This document shows positions 54,728 to 62,211 of a DNA stretch of 64,000 nucleotides, in pieces. The notes below the pieces were generated by a model that was not told the origin of the DNA, ran no database searches, and worked only from the letters and a program-made list of their open reading frames with translations. Source of the DNA: Streptomyces violaceoruber (GTDB lineage Bacteria > Actinomycetota > Actinomycetes > Streptomycetales > Streptomycetaceae); assembly GCF_033406955.1 (NCBI RefSeq), contig NZ_CP137734.1:930001-994000 (forward strand), in the 5' to 3' direction. The translations under genes and the position numbers were made by a program. The stretch's first letter is position 1. Every line of letters starts with the position of its first letter.

Positions 54728-55677
54728 CAGGCGCGCCTCCTGACGGTCCGCCGGGTGACGTGCCGGGCGTCGAGGCCGGACAGGCCGCGCACGGCGACGT
54801 ACGCCTTCTCGCGTCCCGGCAGGGAGACCCGGCCGCGCAGTACGGCCTCGGGGTCGCGCTCGATGCGGTCCAGGAGACGGCGGTAGATGCCGGCCATGGC
54901 GGCCACGCAGGCGCCGCTGCGCCGGTCGAGCATGGGCAGCAGCCGGTAGCCCTCGGCGAAAAGGGCGCGGGCCCGACGCACTTCGAAGTGCACGAGGCCC
55001 GCGAAGTCGGAGCCCTCGGGTGGTGTCGGGCCGTTGAATCCGGCCGCGCAGCCGAACTTGGCGAGGTCGTCGGCGGGCAGGTAGGTGCGCCCGCCCTCGG
55101 CGTCCTCCCGGACGTCGCGCAGGATGTTGGTGAGCTGCAGCGCGAGCCCGAGCGTGTCGGCGTACTCGGGCGCGCGCTCGGCGCCGCGCGCCCCCGGTTC
55201 GGTGCCGAAGACGCCGAGCGAGAGGCGTCCGATGGCGCCCGCCACGCAGCGGCAGTAGACCTTCAGGTCGTCCCAGGTCTCGTAGGTCTCGCCGCGCAGG
55301 TCCATCTGGACGCCGTCGATCAGCTCGTCGAGGCCGCCGAGCGGGATGGGAAACCGCCGGGCCGCGTCGGCGAGGGCGACGGCGACCGGGTCGGTGTCGT
55401 CCTCCTCGACCGCGCCGTCCTGGATCCGGGCGAGCACGGCCCGGGTCTCGTCCAGCCGGGTGACCTTGACGTCGTCCGCCAGCACTCCGTCGCCGATGTC
55501 GTCGACCCGGCGCGAGAACGCGTACAGCGCGGACATCGCCCGCCGCTTGGGCGTGGGCAGCAGCCGGATGCCGTAGGCGAAGTTGCGTGCCTGCTGACCG
55601 GTGACGGCCTCGCAGTAGCTGTAGGCGGCGAGCACCGGTGCCGGCATGTTCGCTGACGACTCCACGGACCCGATCAC
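54727..55677 (-). CDS. hpnD: Presqualene diphosphate synthase HpnD
   Basis: A 316-residue squalene/phytoene-synthase-fold enzyme that joins two farnesyl diphosphates to presqualene diphosphate. First Asp motif FSRRVDDIGDGVLADD; second QLTNILRDVREDAEGGRTYL; also YCRCVAGAIGRLSLGVFG. GTG at 55677 overlaps the hpnC stop (GTGA); a GTG five codons downstream is an alternative. It acts before HpnC in the pathway although its gene follows hpnC. Confidence 0.93.
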   Translation of the reverse strand: MIGSVESSANMPAPVLAAYSYCEAVTGQQARNFAYGIRLLPTPKRRAMSALYAFSRRVDDIGDGVLADDVKVTRLDETRAVLARIQDGAVEEDDTDPVAVALADAARRFPIPLGGLDELIDGVQMDLRGETYETWDDLKVYCRCVAGAIGRLSLGVFGTEPGARGAERAPEYADTLGLALQLTNILRDVREDAEGGRTYLPADDLAKFGCAAGFNGPTPPEGSDFAGLVHFEVRRARALFAEGYRLLPMLDRRSGACVAAMAGIYRRLLDRIERDPEAVLRGRVSLPGREKAYVAVRGLSGLDARHVTRRTVRRRA

Positions 55678-56603
55678 CCCTCTCCTCGCAGGACCACGCC
55701 CGCCTCGCGCAGCAAGTGGACCTTGCCTGACTTGGGCGGGCCGGGAAGTACGTCGTGATCCGCCGCGGCGATCGCGTTCAGCGCCGCCCTGCCACCCGCC
55801 ACGAAGCCCGCCAGGAGCAGTCGCAGCCTGCCGTGGACGCTACCCACCAGGGGGGCGCCTTCATTCAGCAGGTCGCGGGCGCGGGCGGCCTCGTAGGCGA
55901 TCAGCGCGCGCACGGAGGCGTTCGCGCTGGGCGCGGCGAGGTCCGCCGCCTGGACGTGGAAGCGCTTCATGTCCTCGGCGGGCAGGTAGATCCGGTCCCG
56001 TCCGAGGTCCTCGGCGACGTCCTGGAGGTGCTCGACGATCTGCAGGGCGGTGCAGATCTCGTCGGAGCGGCGGATCCGTTCGGGGGTCGAGGTGCCGGTG
56101 ACGGCGAGGACGAGACGGCCGACGGGGTTGGCGGACAGCTCGCAGTAGGCGAGGAGGTCGTCGTAGGTCTCGTACCGTGCGACCATCTGGTCCTGCCGGT
56201 TGGCGGCGATCAGGCCGAGGAAGGGCTCGGGGGTCAGCGCGCGGCGGCGCACGGTGGGCACCAGACGGCGCAGCAGCGGGTGGCGGGGCGCACCGTCGGA
56301 GCCGTCGGAGCCGTCGGAGCCGTCGAAGACACGACGCAGGTCCGCCTCGAAGGCGTCCAGCATCAGCAGTCGGTCGTCGGCGCGGTCCTCGGGGACGCCG
56401 AGCAGACGGGCGTCCGCTCCGCCCGGGGCGAGGTCGCCGTCGCCGATGTCGTCGACGAGACGGGCGAAGCCGTAGACGGCCATGAGGTCGGTGCGCCAGG
56501 CGCGGGGCAGGAAGAAGGGGGCGACGGGGAAGTTCTCGTCGGCGGCCTTGGCGAGGGTGCCGCGCTCCGGGTCGACGGCGTGCGCCGTGTCGGTGACCGT
56601 CAT
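55674..56603 (-). CDS. hpnC: Hydroxysqualene synthase HpnC
   Basis: A 309-residue squalene/phytoene-synthase-fold enzyme, first gene of the hopanoid operon. It converts presqualene diphosphate to hydroxysqualene. Motifs are GFARLVDDIGDGDLAPG, YCELSANPVGRLVLAVTG and HLQDVAEDLGRDRIYLPAED. A small repeat (three SDG units from three copies of a 9-base repeat near 56298-56325) lies at about residues 95-105. ATG at 56603 is chosen; a GTG at 56633 would add ten residues. The ATG overlaps the stop of a 21-codon reading frame. Confidence 0.93.
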   Translation of the reverse strand: MTVTDTAHAVDPERGTLAKAADENFPVAPFFLPRAWRTDLMAVYGFARLVDDIGDGDLAPGGADARLLGVPEDRADDRLLMLDAFEADLRRVFDGSDGSDGSDGAPRHPLLRRLVPTVRRRALTPEPFLGLIAANRQDQMVARYETYDDLLAYCELSANPVGRLVLAVTGTSTPERIRRSDEICTALQIVEHLQDVAEDLGRDRIYLPAEDMKRFHVQAADLAAPSANASVRALIAYEAARARDLLNEGAPLVGSVHGRLRLLLAGFVAGGRAALNAIAAADHDVLPGPPKSGKVHLLREAGVVLRGEG

Positions 56604-56665
56604 CGCGGGCTGCCCTGGGCGGGGACGGCGCACGCTTCGCGGAGCTGGGGAGTTTCCGTCGCCAT
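56600..56665 (-). CDS. Possible 21-codon leader peptide of the hopanoid operon
   Basis: A short frame beginning MATETPQLREACAVPAQGS, with GGGAG 11 bases before its ATG (56665). Its TGA overlaps the hpnC ATG (ATGA). Codon third positions are about 80% G/C. It could couple translation to hpnC, but the length is too small to prove coding. Confidence 0.35.
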   Translation of the reverse strand: MATETPQLREACAVPAQGSPR

Positions 56666-56919
56666 TGCCGTCACATCTCCCGTTCTACACTGCCGACCCA
56701 ATACACACTATTTCGGACACGCCGCCCCGCCACCCGCGCGGCAGGCCCGCTCCAGGGTGTCGGGCATTATCGCCCCATGTGCCGCGTTTCGGGACCGGTA
56801 CAGCTTACGTTGTACAACTCACGGGCGTGCGTCGGGGTGCACAGCGCATCACAACAACACACCGATTGACTTCAAGATTCCTGAGAACGCCAGGAGTTGA
56901 CGCTTCCTTTGCAGACGCG
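56666..56919. other. Promoter region of the hopanoid operon
   Basis: No gene. The stretch is less GC-rich (for example around 56695-56715 and 56850-56880). A perfect 10-base palindrome GTTGTACAAC lies at 56809-56818. No certain -10/-35 pair can be assigned. Confidence 0.5.
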
Positions 56920-56950
56920 GGGCCTCGCCGGAACAGTTCCGGCGAGGCCC
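56920..56950 (-). terminator. Hairpin terminator after the ABC ATPase gene
   Basis: Two 15-base arms (56920-56934 and 56936-56950) form an almost unbroken inverted repeat, 12 bases beyond the ATPase stop. It separates the exporter operon from the hopanoid operon. Confidence 0.8.
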
Positions 56951-56962
56951 TGGCGTGTCGGG

Positions 56963-57751
56963 CTACTTGCCCGTGAACTTCTCGTACTCCTTGAGCACCT
57001 CGTCGGTCGGGCCGTCCATGCGCAGCTCGCCGCGCTCCAGCCACAGGACCCGGTTGCAGGTGTCACGGATGGACTTGTTGTTGTGGCTGACCAGGAAGAT
57101 GGTGCCGGCCTGCTTCTTCAGCTCCCGGATGCGCTCCTCGGAGCGGGTCTGGAACTTGCGGTCGCCGGTGGCCAGCGCCTCGTCGATCATCAGGACGTCG
57201 TGGTCCTTGGCGGCGGCGATGGAGAACCGCAGCCGGGCGGCCATGCCGGAGGAGTACGTGCGCATCGGCAGGGTGATGAAGTCGCCCTTCTCGTTGATCC
57301 CGGAGAAGTCGACGATCTCCTGGTAGCGCTCCTTGATCTGCTCGCGGGACATGCCCATGGCCAGGCCGCCGAGGATGACGTTCCGCTCGCCGGTCAGGTC
57401 GTTCATCAGGGCCGCGTTCACGCCGAGCAGGGAGGGCTGCCCGTCCGTGTAGACCTTGCCGCGCTCGGCGGGCAGCAGCCCGGCGATGGCGCGCAGCAGG
57501 GTCGACTTCCCGGAGCCGTTGGAGCCGATCAGGCCGATGGCCTCGCCCCGGTAGGCGGTGAAGGAGACGCCGCGCACGGCGTGCACCTTGCGCACGCCCC
57601 GCTTCGCGTCGTCGGAACCCTTCTTGAGTATGCGGCTCAGGGCGGCTGTCGCGCTGCCCTTGCCGGTCTTGGCGCCGTTGACGCGGTAGACGATGTGCAC
57701 CTCGTCCGCGATGACCGTCGGCACCCGCTGGTCCTGCTGCTGTTCAGCCAC
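56963..57751 (-). CDS. ABC transporter ATPase, TagH/Wzt type
   Basis: A 262-residue ATPase of the polysaccharide/teichoic acid export group. Walker A is GLIGSNGSGKSTLLRAIAG, the signature is MRTYSSGMAARLRFSIAAAK, Walker B is DVLMIDEALATGDRKFQ, and the switch His is in LVSHNNKSI. The N-terminus with VHAVRGVSFTAYRGEAIGL is typical. There is no carbohydrate-binding C-terminal domain. GTG at 57751 overlaps the permease stop by eight bases, and GAGAGG lies seven bases upstream. It powers export of a surface polymer with the permease. Confidence 0.93.
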   Translation of the reverse strand: MAEQQQDQRVPTVIADEVHIVYRVNGAKTGKGSATAALSRILKKGSDDAKRGVRKVHAVRGVSFTAYRGEAIGLIGSNGSGKSTLLRAIAGLLPAERGKVYTDGQPSLLGVNAALMNDLTGERNVILGGLAMGMSREQIKERYQEIVDFSGINEKGDFITLPMRTYSSGMAARLRFSIAAAKDHDVLMIDEALATGDRKFQTRSEERIRELKKQAGTIFLVSHNNKSIRDTCNRVLWLERGELRMDGPTDEVLKEYEKFTGK

Positions 57752-58673
57752 GGCCGTACCTCTCCTCCGCCTTCCAGAAGTACACGAAGCCGCCCACGGC
57801 GAGGACCACGGCCCAGCCGAGTGCGACCGCCCACACGTGCGGCGGCAGGTTCTCGGAGCCGTACCCGTCGATCAGCGCGAAGCGCATCAGGTCCATGTAG
57901 ACGGCGGCCGGGTTCCACTGGAGCACGTCGGCGATCCAGTCCGGCTTGTCCTTCAGCATGATCGGGATGGAGAACATCACGCCCGAGGCGTACATCCAGG
58001 TGCGCATGATGAACGGCATCAGCTGGGCCAGGTCCGGCGTCTTGGCCCCCATCCGGGCGACGACCAGCGCGAGACCCGTGTTGAACAGGAACTGCAGGAC
58101 CAGCACCGGGAGGACCAGCAGCCAGGACAGCGAGGGGTAGCTGCCGAAGCCGACGACCACCAGGAACAGCACGATCATCGAGGCCAGCAGCTGCTGGAGC
58201 TGCTGGAGGGCGAAGGAGACGGGCAGCGAGGCCCGCGGGAAGTGCAGCGCCCGCACCAGCCCGAGGTTGCCGGCGATGGCGCGCACGCCCGCCATCGCCG
58301 AGGACTGGGTGAAGGTGAAGACGAACACACCGGTCACCAGGAACGGGATGTAGACGTCCTTCTCCATGCCCCGGCCCGCGTCGAGGATCAGGCCGAAGAT
58401 CAGGAAGTAGACGAGCGCGTTCAGCAGCGGCGTGGCCACCTGCCACAGCTGGCCGAGCTTGGCCTGGCTGTACTGGGCGGTCAGCTTCGCCTGGGAGAAG
58501 GCGAGGATGAAGTGCCGCCGCCCCCAGAGCTGGCGGACGTACTCCTTGAGGCTCGGTCGGGCGCCGCTCACGGACAGCCCGTACTTGGCGGCGAGCCGGG
58601 CCGGTGTGAGGCCCTCGTCGGGCGACACGGGCTTGGTCATGGCGACCGTGCCGTCGTGCGTTGTCTCACTCAC
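57744..58673 (-). CDS. ABC transporter permease, TagG/Wzm type
   Basis: A 309-residue ABC-2 membrane protein for export of a lipid-linked polysaccharide or teichoic acid. Six hydrophobic helices are seen after a soluble N-terminus of about 60 residues; LGQLWQVATPLLNALVYFLI and LVRALHFPRASLPVSFALQQ are family motifs. GTG at 58673 is given (weak ribosome binding site); an ATG at about 58640 is an alternative. A hairpin between it and the glycosyltransferase gene suggests that the exporter pair has its own promoter. Confidence 0.92.
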   Translation of the reverse strand: MSETTHDGTVAMTKPVSPDEGLTPARLAAKYGLSVSGARPSLKEYVRQLWGRRHFILAFSQAKLTAQYSQAKLGQLWQVATPLLNALVYFLIFGLILDAGRGMEKDVYIPFLVTGVFVFTFTQSSAMAGVRAIAGNLGLVRALHFPRASLPVSFALQQLQQLLASMIVLFLVVVGFGSYPSLSWLLVLPVLVLQFLFNTGLALVVARMGAKTPDLAQLMPFIMRTWMYASGVMFSIPIMLKDKPDWIADVLQWNPAAVYMDLMRFALIDGYGSENLPPHVWAVALGWAVVLAVGGFVYFWKAEERYGRG

Positions 58674-58731
58674 TGGTGGAAACTTTCGTCTTCGAAAATG
58701 CTCGGCCTCGCGGGCCTGGCATGGACCTGGT

Positions 58732-58747
58732 GGCCCCGTTCGGGGCC
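58732..58747 (-). terminator. Short hairpin after the glycosyltransferase gene
   Basis: GGCCCCG-TT-CGGGGCC, seven-base arms, 25 bases past the glycosyltransferase stop and before the permease gene. The loop is small, so termination is plausible rather than certain. Confidence 0.5.
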
Positions 58748-58771
58748 GGAACACTCTCGGGTACGAGCTTG

Positions 58772-59656
58772 TCAGATCACCGGGGGCCGGCCCAGCCGGG
58801 TCAGGCGCCACACCGTACGCCACCGCATGGGCCGACGGGGACCGCACGGGGTGGCCCAGCCCTCGCGGAAGCCGCCGAACCACGCCTTCAGCGCGGGTCG
58901 CGACGGCCGGCGCAGCAGCGTGAGGGCCATCCAGACGCCGAGGTAGACCGGGACCAGCAGCGCGGGGAGGTTGCGGCGGGCGAGCCAGACGCGGTTGCGG
59001 GCGACCATGCGGTGGTAGACCGCGTGCCGGGACGGCGCGGTCGTGGGGTGGTTCAGCACCATGTCGGACCGGTAGTCGATCATCCAGCCCGCGTCGAGGG
59101 CCCGCCAGGCCAGGTCGGTCTCCTCGTGGGCGTAGAAGAAGGCGTCCGGCAGCCCGCCGACCTGGGTGAGGACGCGGGTGCGCACCGCGTTGGCGCCGCC
59201 GAGGAAGGTGGTGACCCGGGAGGAGCGCATCGGGTCGGAGGCGCGCAGCCGCGGGACGTGCCGGCGCTGGGTCTCGCCGGTGTCCGGGTCGGCGATGCGG
59301 AAGCTGATGATGCCCAGCTCGTCGTCGGCCGCGAACGCCTCGCGGCACAGCTCGGCGGTGTCGGTGCGGGCGAGCAGTCCGTCGTCGTCGAGGAAGAGCA
59401 GGATGTCGACGTCGCTGCCGCCGGGGCCGAAGGCCTCGATGCCGACGTTGCGGCCGCCGGGGATGCCCAGGTTCTCGGGCAGCTCGACGGTGCGCACGCC
59501 TTCGGGCACCTCCGGGACGGGCGAGCCGTTGCCGACCACGACCACCTGGACCGGGTCGCCGTCCTGCTTCGCGACCGAGTCGAGCAGGGCGCGCAGCTCC
59601 TCGGGGCGGTTGCCCATCGTGATGACGACGGCGCCGACCTTCACGGGCGCGCTCAC
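58772..59656 (-). CDS. Family 2 glycosyltransferase
   Basis: A 294-residue GT-A-fold enzyme. The nucleotide-sugar site begins VGAVVITMGNRPEELRALLD, the metal-binding acidic motif is ILLFLDDDGLLARTD, and later GGANAVRTRVLTQVGGLPDA and YAHEETDLAWRALDAGW carry the usual acceptor-side motif (ED/ETDL). No clear membrane helix except a weak one near 225-245. GTG at 59656 overlaps the stop of the CDP-alcohol phosphotransferase gene. It would add a sugar to the polymer or its lipid anchor. The sugar cannot be told. Confidence 0.9.
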   Translation of the reverse strand: MSAPVKVGAVVITMGNRPEELRALLDSVAKQDGDPVQVVVVGNGSPVPEVPEGVRTVELPENLGIPGGRNVGIEAFGPGGSDVDILLFLDDDGLLARTDTAELCREAFAADDELGIISFRIADPDTGETQRRHVPRLRASDPMRSSRVTTFLGGANAVRTRVLTQVGGLPDAFFYAHEETDLAWRALDAGWMIDYRSDMVLNHPTTAPSRHAVYHRMVARNRVWLARRNLPALLVPVYLGVWMALTLLRRPSRPALKAWFGGFREGWATPCGPRRPMRWRTVWRLTRLGRPPVI

Positions 59657-60432
59657 TTCAGCCTGCTGGAGGCGAGGATGGACACCAGGTGCAGCAGGGT
59701 CTGCAGCAGCGCGATGCCGGCGAGCACGGCGGTGCCGAGGCGGGTGAAGAACAGGTCGCCGCGCGCCTGGTCGACGATCGCGAGGACCAGGATCAGCAGG
59801 GTCGCCTCGATGCCGAGGATCAGCCGGTGGAACTTGAGCGCACCGGCGGCCCGGCGGGCCAGCGCCATGCCGGAGGAGCGGATCTCGGAGGCGGCCTCCT
59901 TGACCGGCGGCATCCCGTTCTGGTGCCGGGCGACGCCCACCAGGTCCGTCTCCGCCTTGATCAGGATCGCGCCGAGCGCGGCCAGGGTGCCGAGGAAGGC
60001 CCACAGCCAGTCGATCCGGCCGGTGCCCCAGATGTCGGCGGCGCGCAGGCCGAGGCCGACCAGGACCGCGGCGTCGGTCAGGTAGGCGCCGACGCGGTCC
60101 AGGTAGACCCCGCCGAGCGAGTACTGCTTGCGCCAGCGCGCGATCTCGCCGTCCACGCAGTCGAGGAGCAGGTACAGCTGGACCGCGACCACGCCGAGCA
60201 CGGCGCCCCAGATGCCCGGCACGAGCAGCGCCGGGGCCGCCAGCACGCCGCAGACGGTCATCAGGTACGTGAGCTGGTTGGGCGTGATCCTGGTGTTCAC
60301 CAGATAGCGGTCGATCCGCAGCGAGACCTCGCGCATGTAGAGGCGTCCCGCCCAGTGCTCACCGCTGCGCCGGTCCTTGACTCCCGCGGGATGGACGACC
60401 GGGCGTAGTTCAGCTACCGATGGCCTTGACAT
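59653..60432 (-). CDS. CDP-alcohol phosphotransferase lacking the usual last Asp
   Basis: A 259-residue membrane protein with about six helices. The CDP-AP motif is recognisable (LLLDCVDGEIARWRKQYSLG, then GVYLDRVGAYLTD) and gives D-x2-D-G-x2-A-R-x8-G-x3-D, but the fourth Asp of the family consensus (D-x3-D) is Ala here. The codon is clear GCC. An Asp follows four residues later (YLTD). In the second such protein of this locus all Asp are present. The enzyme would transfer a phospho-alcohol from a CDP-alcohol; it may be inactive, or use another base. ATG at 60432 overlaps the dehydrogenase gene by 23 bases. Confidence 0.88.
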   Translation of the reverse strand: MSRPSVAELRPVVHPAGVKDRRSGEHWAGRLYMREVSLRIDRYLVNTRITPNQLTYLMTVCGVLAAPALLVPGIWGAVLGVVAVQLYLLLDCVDGEIARWRKQYSLGGVYLDRVGAYLTDAAVLVGLGLRAADIWGTGRIDWLWAFLGTLAALGAILIKAETDLVGVARHQNGMPPVKEAASEIRSSGMALARRAAGALKFHRLILGIEATLLILVLAIVDQARGDLFFTRLGTAVLAGIALLQTLLHLVSILASSRLK

Positions 60433-61471
60433 AGTCGGCGTACAGGTCCTTGATCTGGTCGGTGGTGAGGTCGAGGTGCTCGAGGATCGTGTAGCGGCCG
60501 GGCCGCGTCTGGGGTGCGAACTCCACGGCCCGGAAGAACTCCTCGGGAGTGAACCCGATCTCCTCGGGCAGCACCGGCAGCCCGTGCCGCCGCAGGACCC
60601 GGGCCATGTTGGCGGACTCCTCGTGGGCCCCGCGCAGGTACATCGCGAAGGCCGCGCCCAGGCCGCACTGCTCGCCGTGGGCGGCCGCGCGCTCGGGGAA
60701 GAGGAGGTCGAAGGCGTGGTTGATCTCGTGGCAGGCGCCCGAGGAGGGCCGCGAGTCGCCGGAGACCGACATGGCGATGCCGCTGAGCACCAGCGCCTCG
60801 GCCAGCACCTGGAGGAAGTCGTTGTCGCCGATGCCGCCGGGGTGGCGCAGGACGGCCTCGCCGGCCTGGCGGGCCATCGCGGCGGCCAGGCCGTCGATCT
60901 TCTCGCCCTTGACCCGGTTGGCCAGCTCCCAGTCCGCGATCGCGGAGACGTTGGAGACGGCGTCGCCGATGCCGGCGCGTACGAAGCGGGCCGGTGCCGC
61001 GCGGATGACGTCCAGGTCGATGACGACGGCGATCGGGTTCGGCACACCGTAGGAGCCGCGGCCCGCGTCGTTGTCGAGGGTGGCGACCGGGGAGCACAGC
61101 CCGTCGTGCGCGAGGTTGGTGGGCACGGCGACCAGCGGAAGGCCGATGCGCGCGGCCGCGAACTTGGCGCAGTCGATGATCTTGCCGCCGCCGAGGCCGA
61201 CGACCGCGTCGTAGTGGCCGCCCTTCATGGCGCCGGCCAGCTTGATCGCGTCGTCCAGGGTGCCGCCGCCGACCTCGAACCAGTCGGCGCCGGGCAGGGA
61301 CGGGGCGACGCGGTCGCGCAGCCGGGCGCCGGAGCCGCCGCTGACGGCGACGGCGAGCTTGCCCGAGTGGGAGATGCGCTCGTCGGCGAGTACGCATCCC
61401 AGGTCGTCGAGGGCACCCGCGCGGATGTCCACGACGACCGGCGACGGGATGAGCCTCGTCAGTACTGGCAC
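60410..61471 (-). CDS. Iron-containing dehydrogenase, glycerol-1-phosphate dehydrogenase-like
   Basis: A 353-residue protein of the group with sn-glycerol-1-phosphate dehydrogenase, AraM and dehydroquinate-synthase-like enzymes. The NAD site is AVVGLGGGKIIDCAKFAAAR (GGG-K-x2-D) followed by PLVAVPTNLAHDGLCSPVAT. Metal ligands fit D in AGIGDAVSNVSA and His in ACHEINHAFD and AAHGEQCGLG. GTG at 61471 has GGGAG five bases before it and overlaps the nucleotidyltransferase stop. It could make a polyol phosphate (for example glycerol-1-phosphate) that the nucleotidyltransferase activates with CTP. This is inference. Confidence 0.9.
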   Translation of the reverse strand: MPVLTRLIPSPVVVDIRAGALDDLGCVLADERISHSGKLAVAVSGGSGARLRDRVAPSLPGADWFEVGGGTLDDAIKLAGAMKGGHYDAVVGLGGGKIIDCAKFAAARIGLPLVAVPTNLAHDGLCSPVATLDNDAGRGSYGVPNPIAVVIDLDVIRAAPARFVRAGIGDAVSNVSAIADWELANRVKGEKIDGLAAAMARQAGEAVLRHPGGIGDNDFLQVLAEALVLSGIAMSVSGDSRPSSGACHEINHAFDLLFPERAAAHGEQCGLGAAFAMYLRGAHEESANMARVLRRHGLPVLPEEIGFTPEEFFRAVEFAPQTRPGRYTILEHLDLTTDQIKDLYADYVKAIGS

Positions 61472-62211
61472 GCGATCTCCCTGCCCTTGGCGAGGTCGTC
61501 GTGGTTGTCGATCTCGACCCACTTGACGTCGCCGATCGGCGCCACGTCGACCTTGAAGCCGCGGTTGACCAGCTCCTGGTAGCCGTCCTCGTAGTAGAGC
61601 TGCGGGTCGCGCTCGAAGGTGGTCTTCAGCGCGTCGGCCAGCTCCGCGGCGGCCTCGCCCTCGATGAGGGTGACGCCGATGTACTCGCCGGTCGCGTCGG
61701 CCGGGTCCATCAGCTTGGTGATGCGCTGCACGCCCTTGTCGGGGTCGACGACGACCTTCATCTCCTCGTCGGCGAGGTTCTTCACCGTGTCGAGGGCGAG
61801 GATGATCTTCTTGCCGTCGCCACGGGCGGCGAGCAGGGTCTTCTCGACGGAGACCGGGTGCACGGTGTCGCCGTTGGCGAGGATCACGCCGTCCTTGAGG
61901 GCGTCACGGCCGCACCACAGGGAGTAGGCGTTGTTCCACTCCTCGGCCTTGTCGTTGTCGATGAGGGTGAGCTTGACGCCGTACTTCTGCTCCAGCTCCG
62001 CCTGACGGTCGTACACGGCCTCCTTGCGGTAGCCGACGATGATCCCGACCTCCGTCAGACCGACCTCGGCGAAGTTCGCCAGCGTCAGGTCGAGGACCGT
62101 GATGCTGTCCTCCGCGCCCTCGGGGCCGACCGGGACCAGTGCCTTGGGCAGGGTGTCGGTGTAGGGGCGCAGACGGCGTCCGGCGCCGGCCGCCAGCACG
62201 AGGCCGATCAT
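61459..62211 (-). CDS. Sugar/alcohol-phosphate nucleotidyltransferase
   Basis: A 250-residue NTP_transferase enzyme. The signature is GLVLAAGAGRRLRPYTDTLPKA (shown in part as GLVLAAGAGRRLRP), and ILANGDTVH holds the metal Asp; EEWNNAYSLWCGRDALKDG is typical of phosphocholine/inositol-phosphate cytidylyltransferase-like members. It probably makes a CDP- (or NDP-) alcohol for the neighbouring CDP-alcohol phosphotransferases. ATG at 62211 overlaps the DUF5941 gene stop (ATGA). Confidence 0.9.
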   Translation of the reverse strand: MIGLVLAAGAGRRLRPYTDTLPKALVPVGPEGAEDSITVLDLTLANFAEVGLTEVGIIVGYRKEAVYDRQAELEQKYGVKLTLIDNDKAEEWNNAYSLWCGRDALKDGVILANGDTVHPVSVEKTLLAARGDGKKIILALDTVKNLADEEMKVVVDPDKGVQRITKLMDPADATGEYIGVTLIEGEAAAELADALKTTFERDPQLYYEDGYQELVNRGFKVDVAPIGDVKWVEIDNHDDLAKGREIACQY

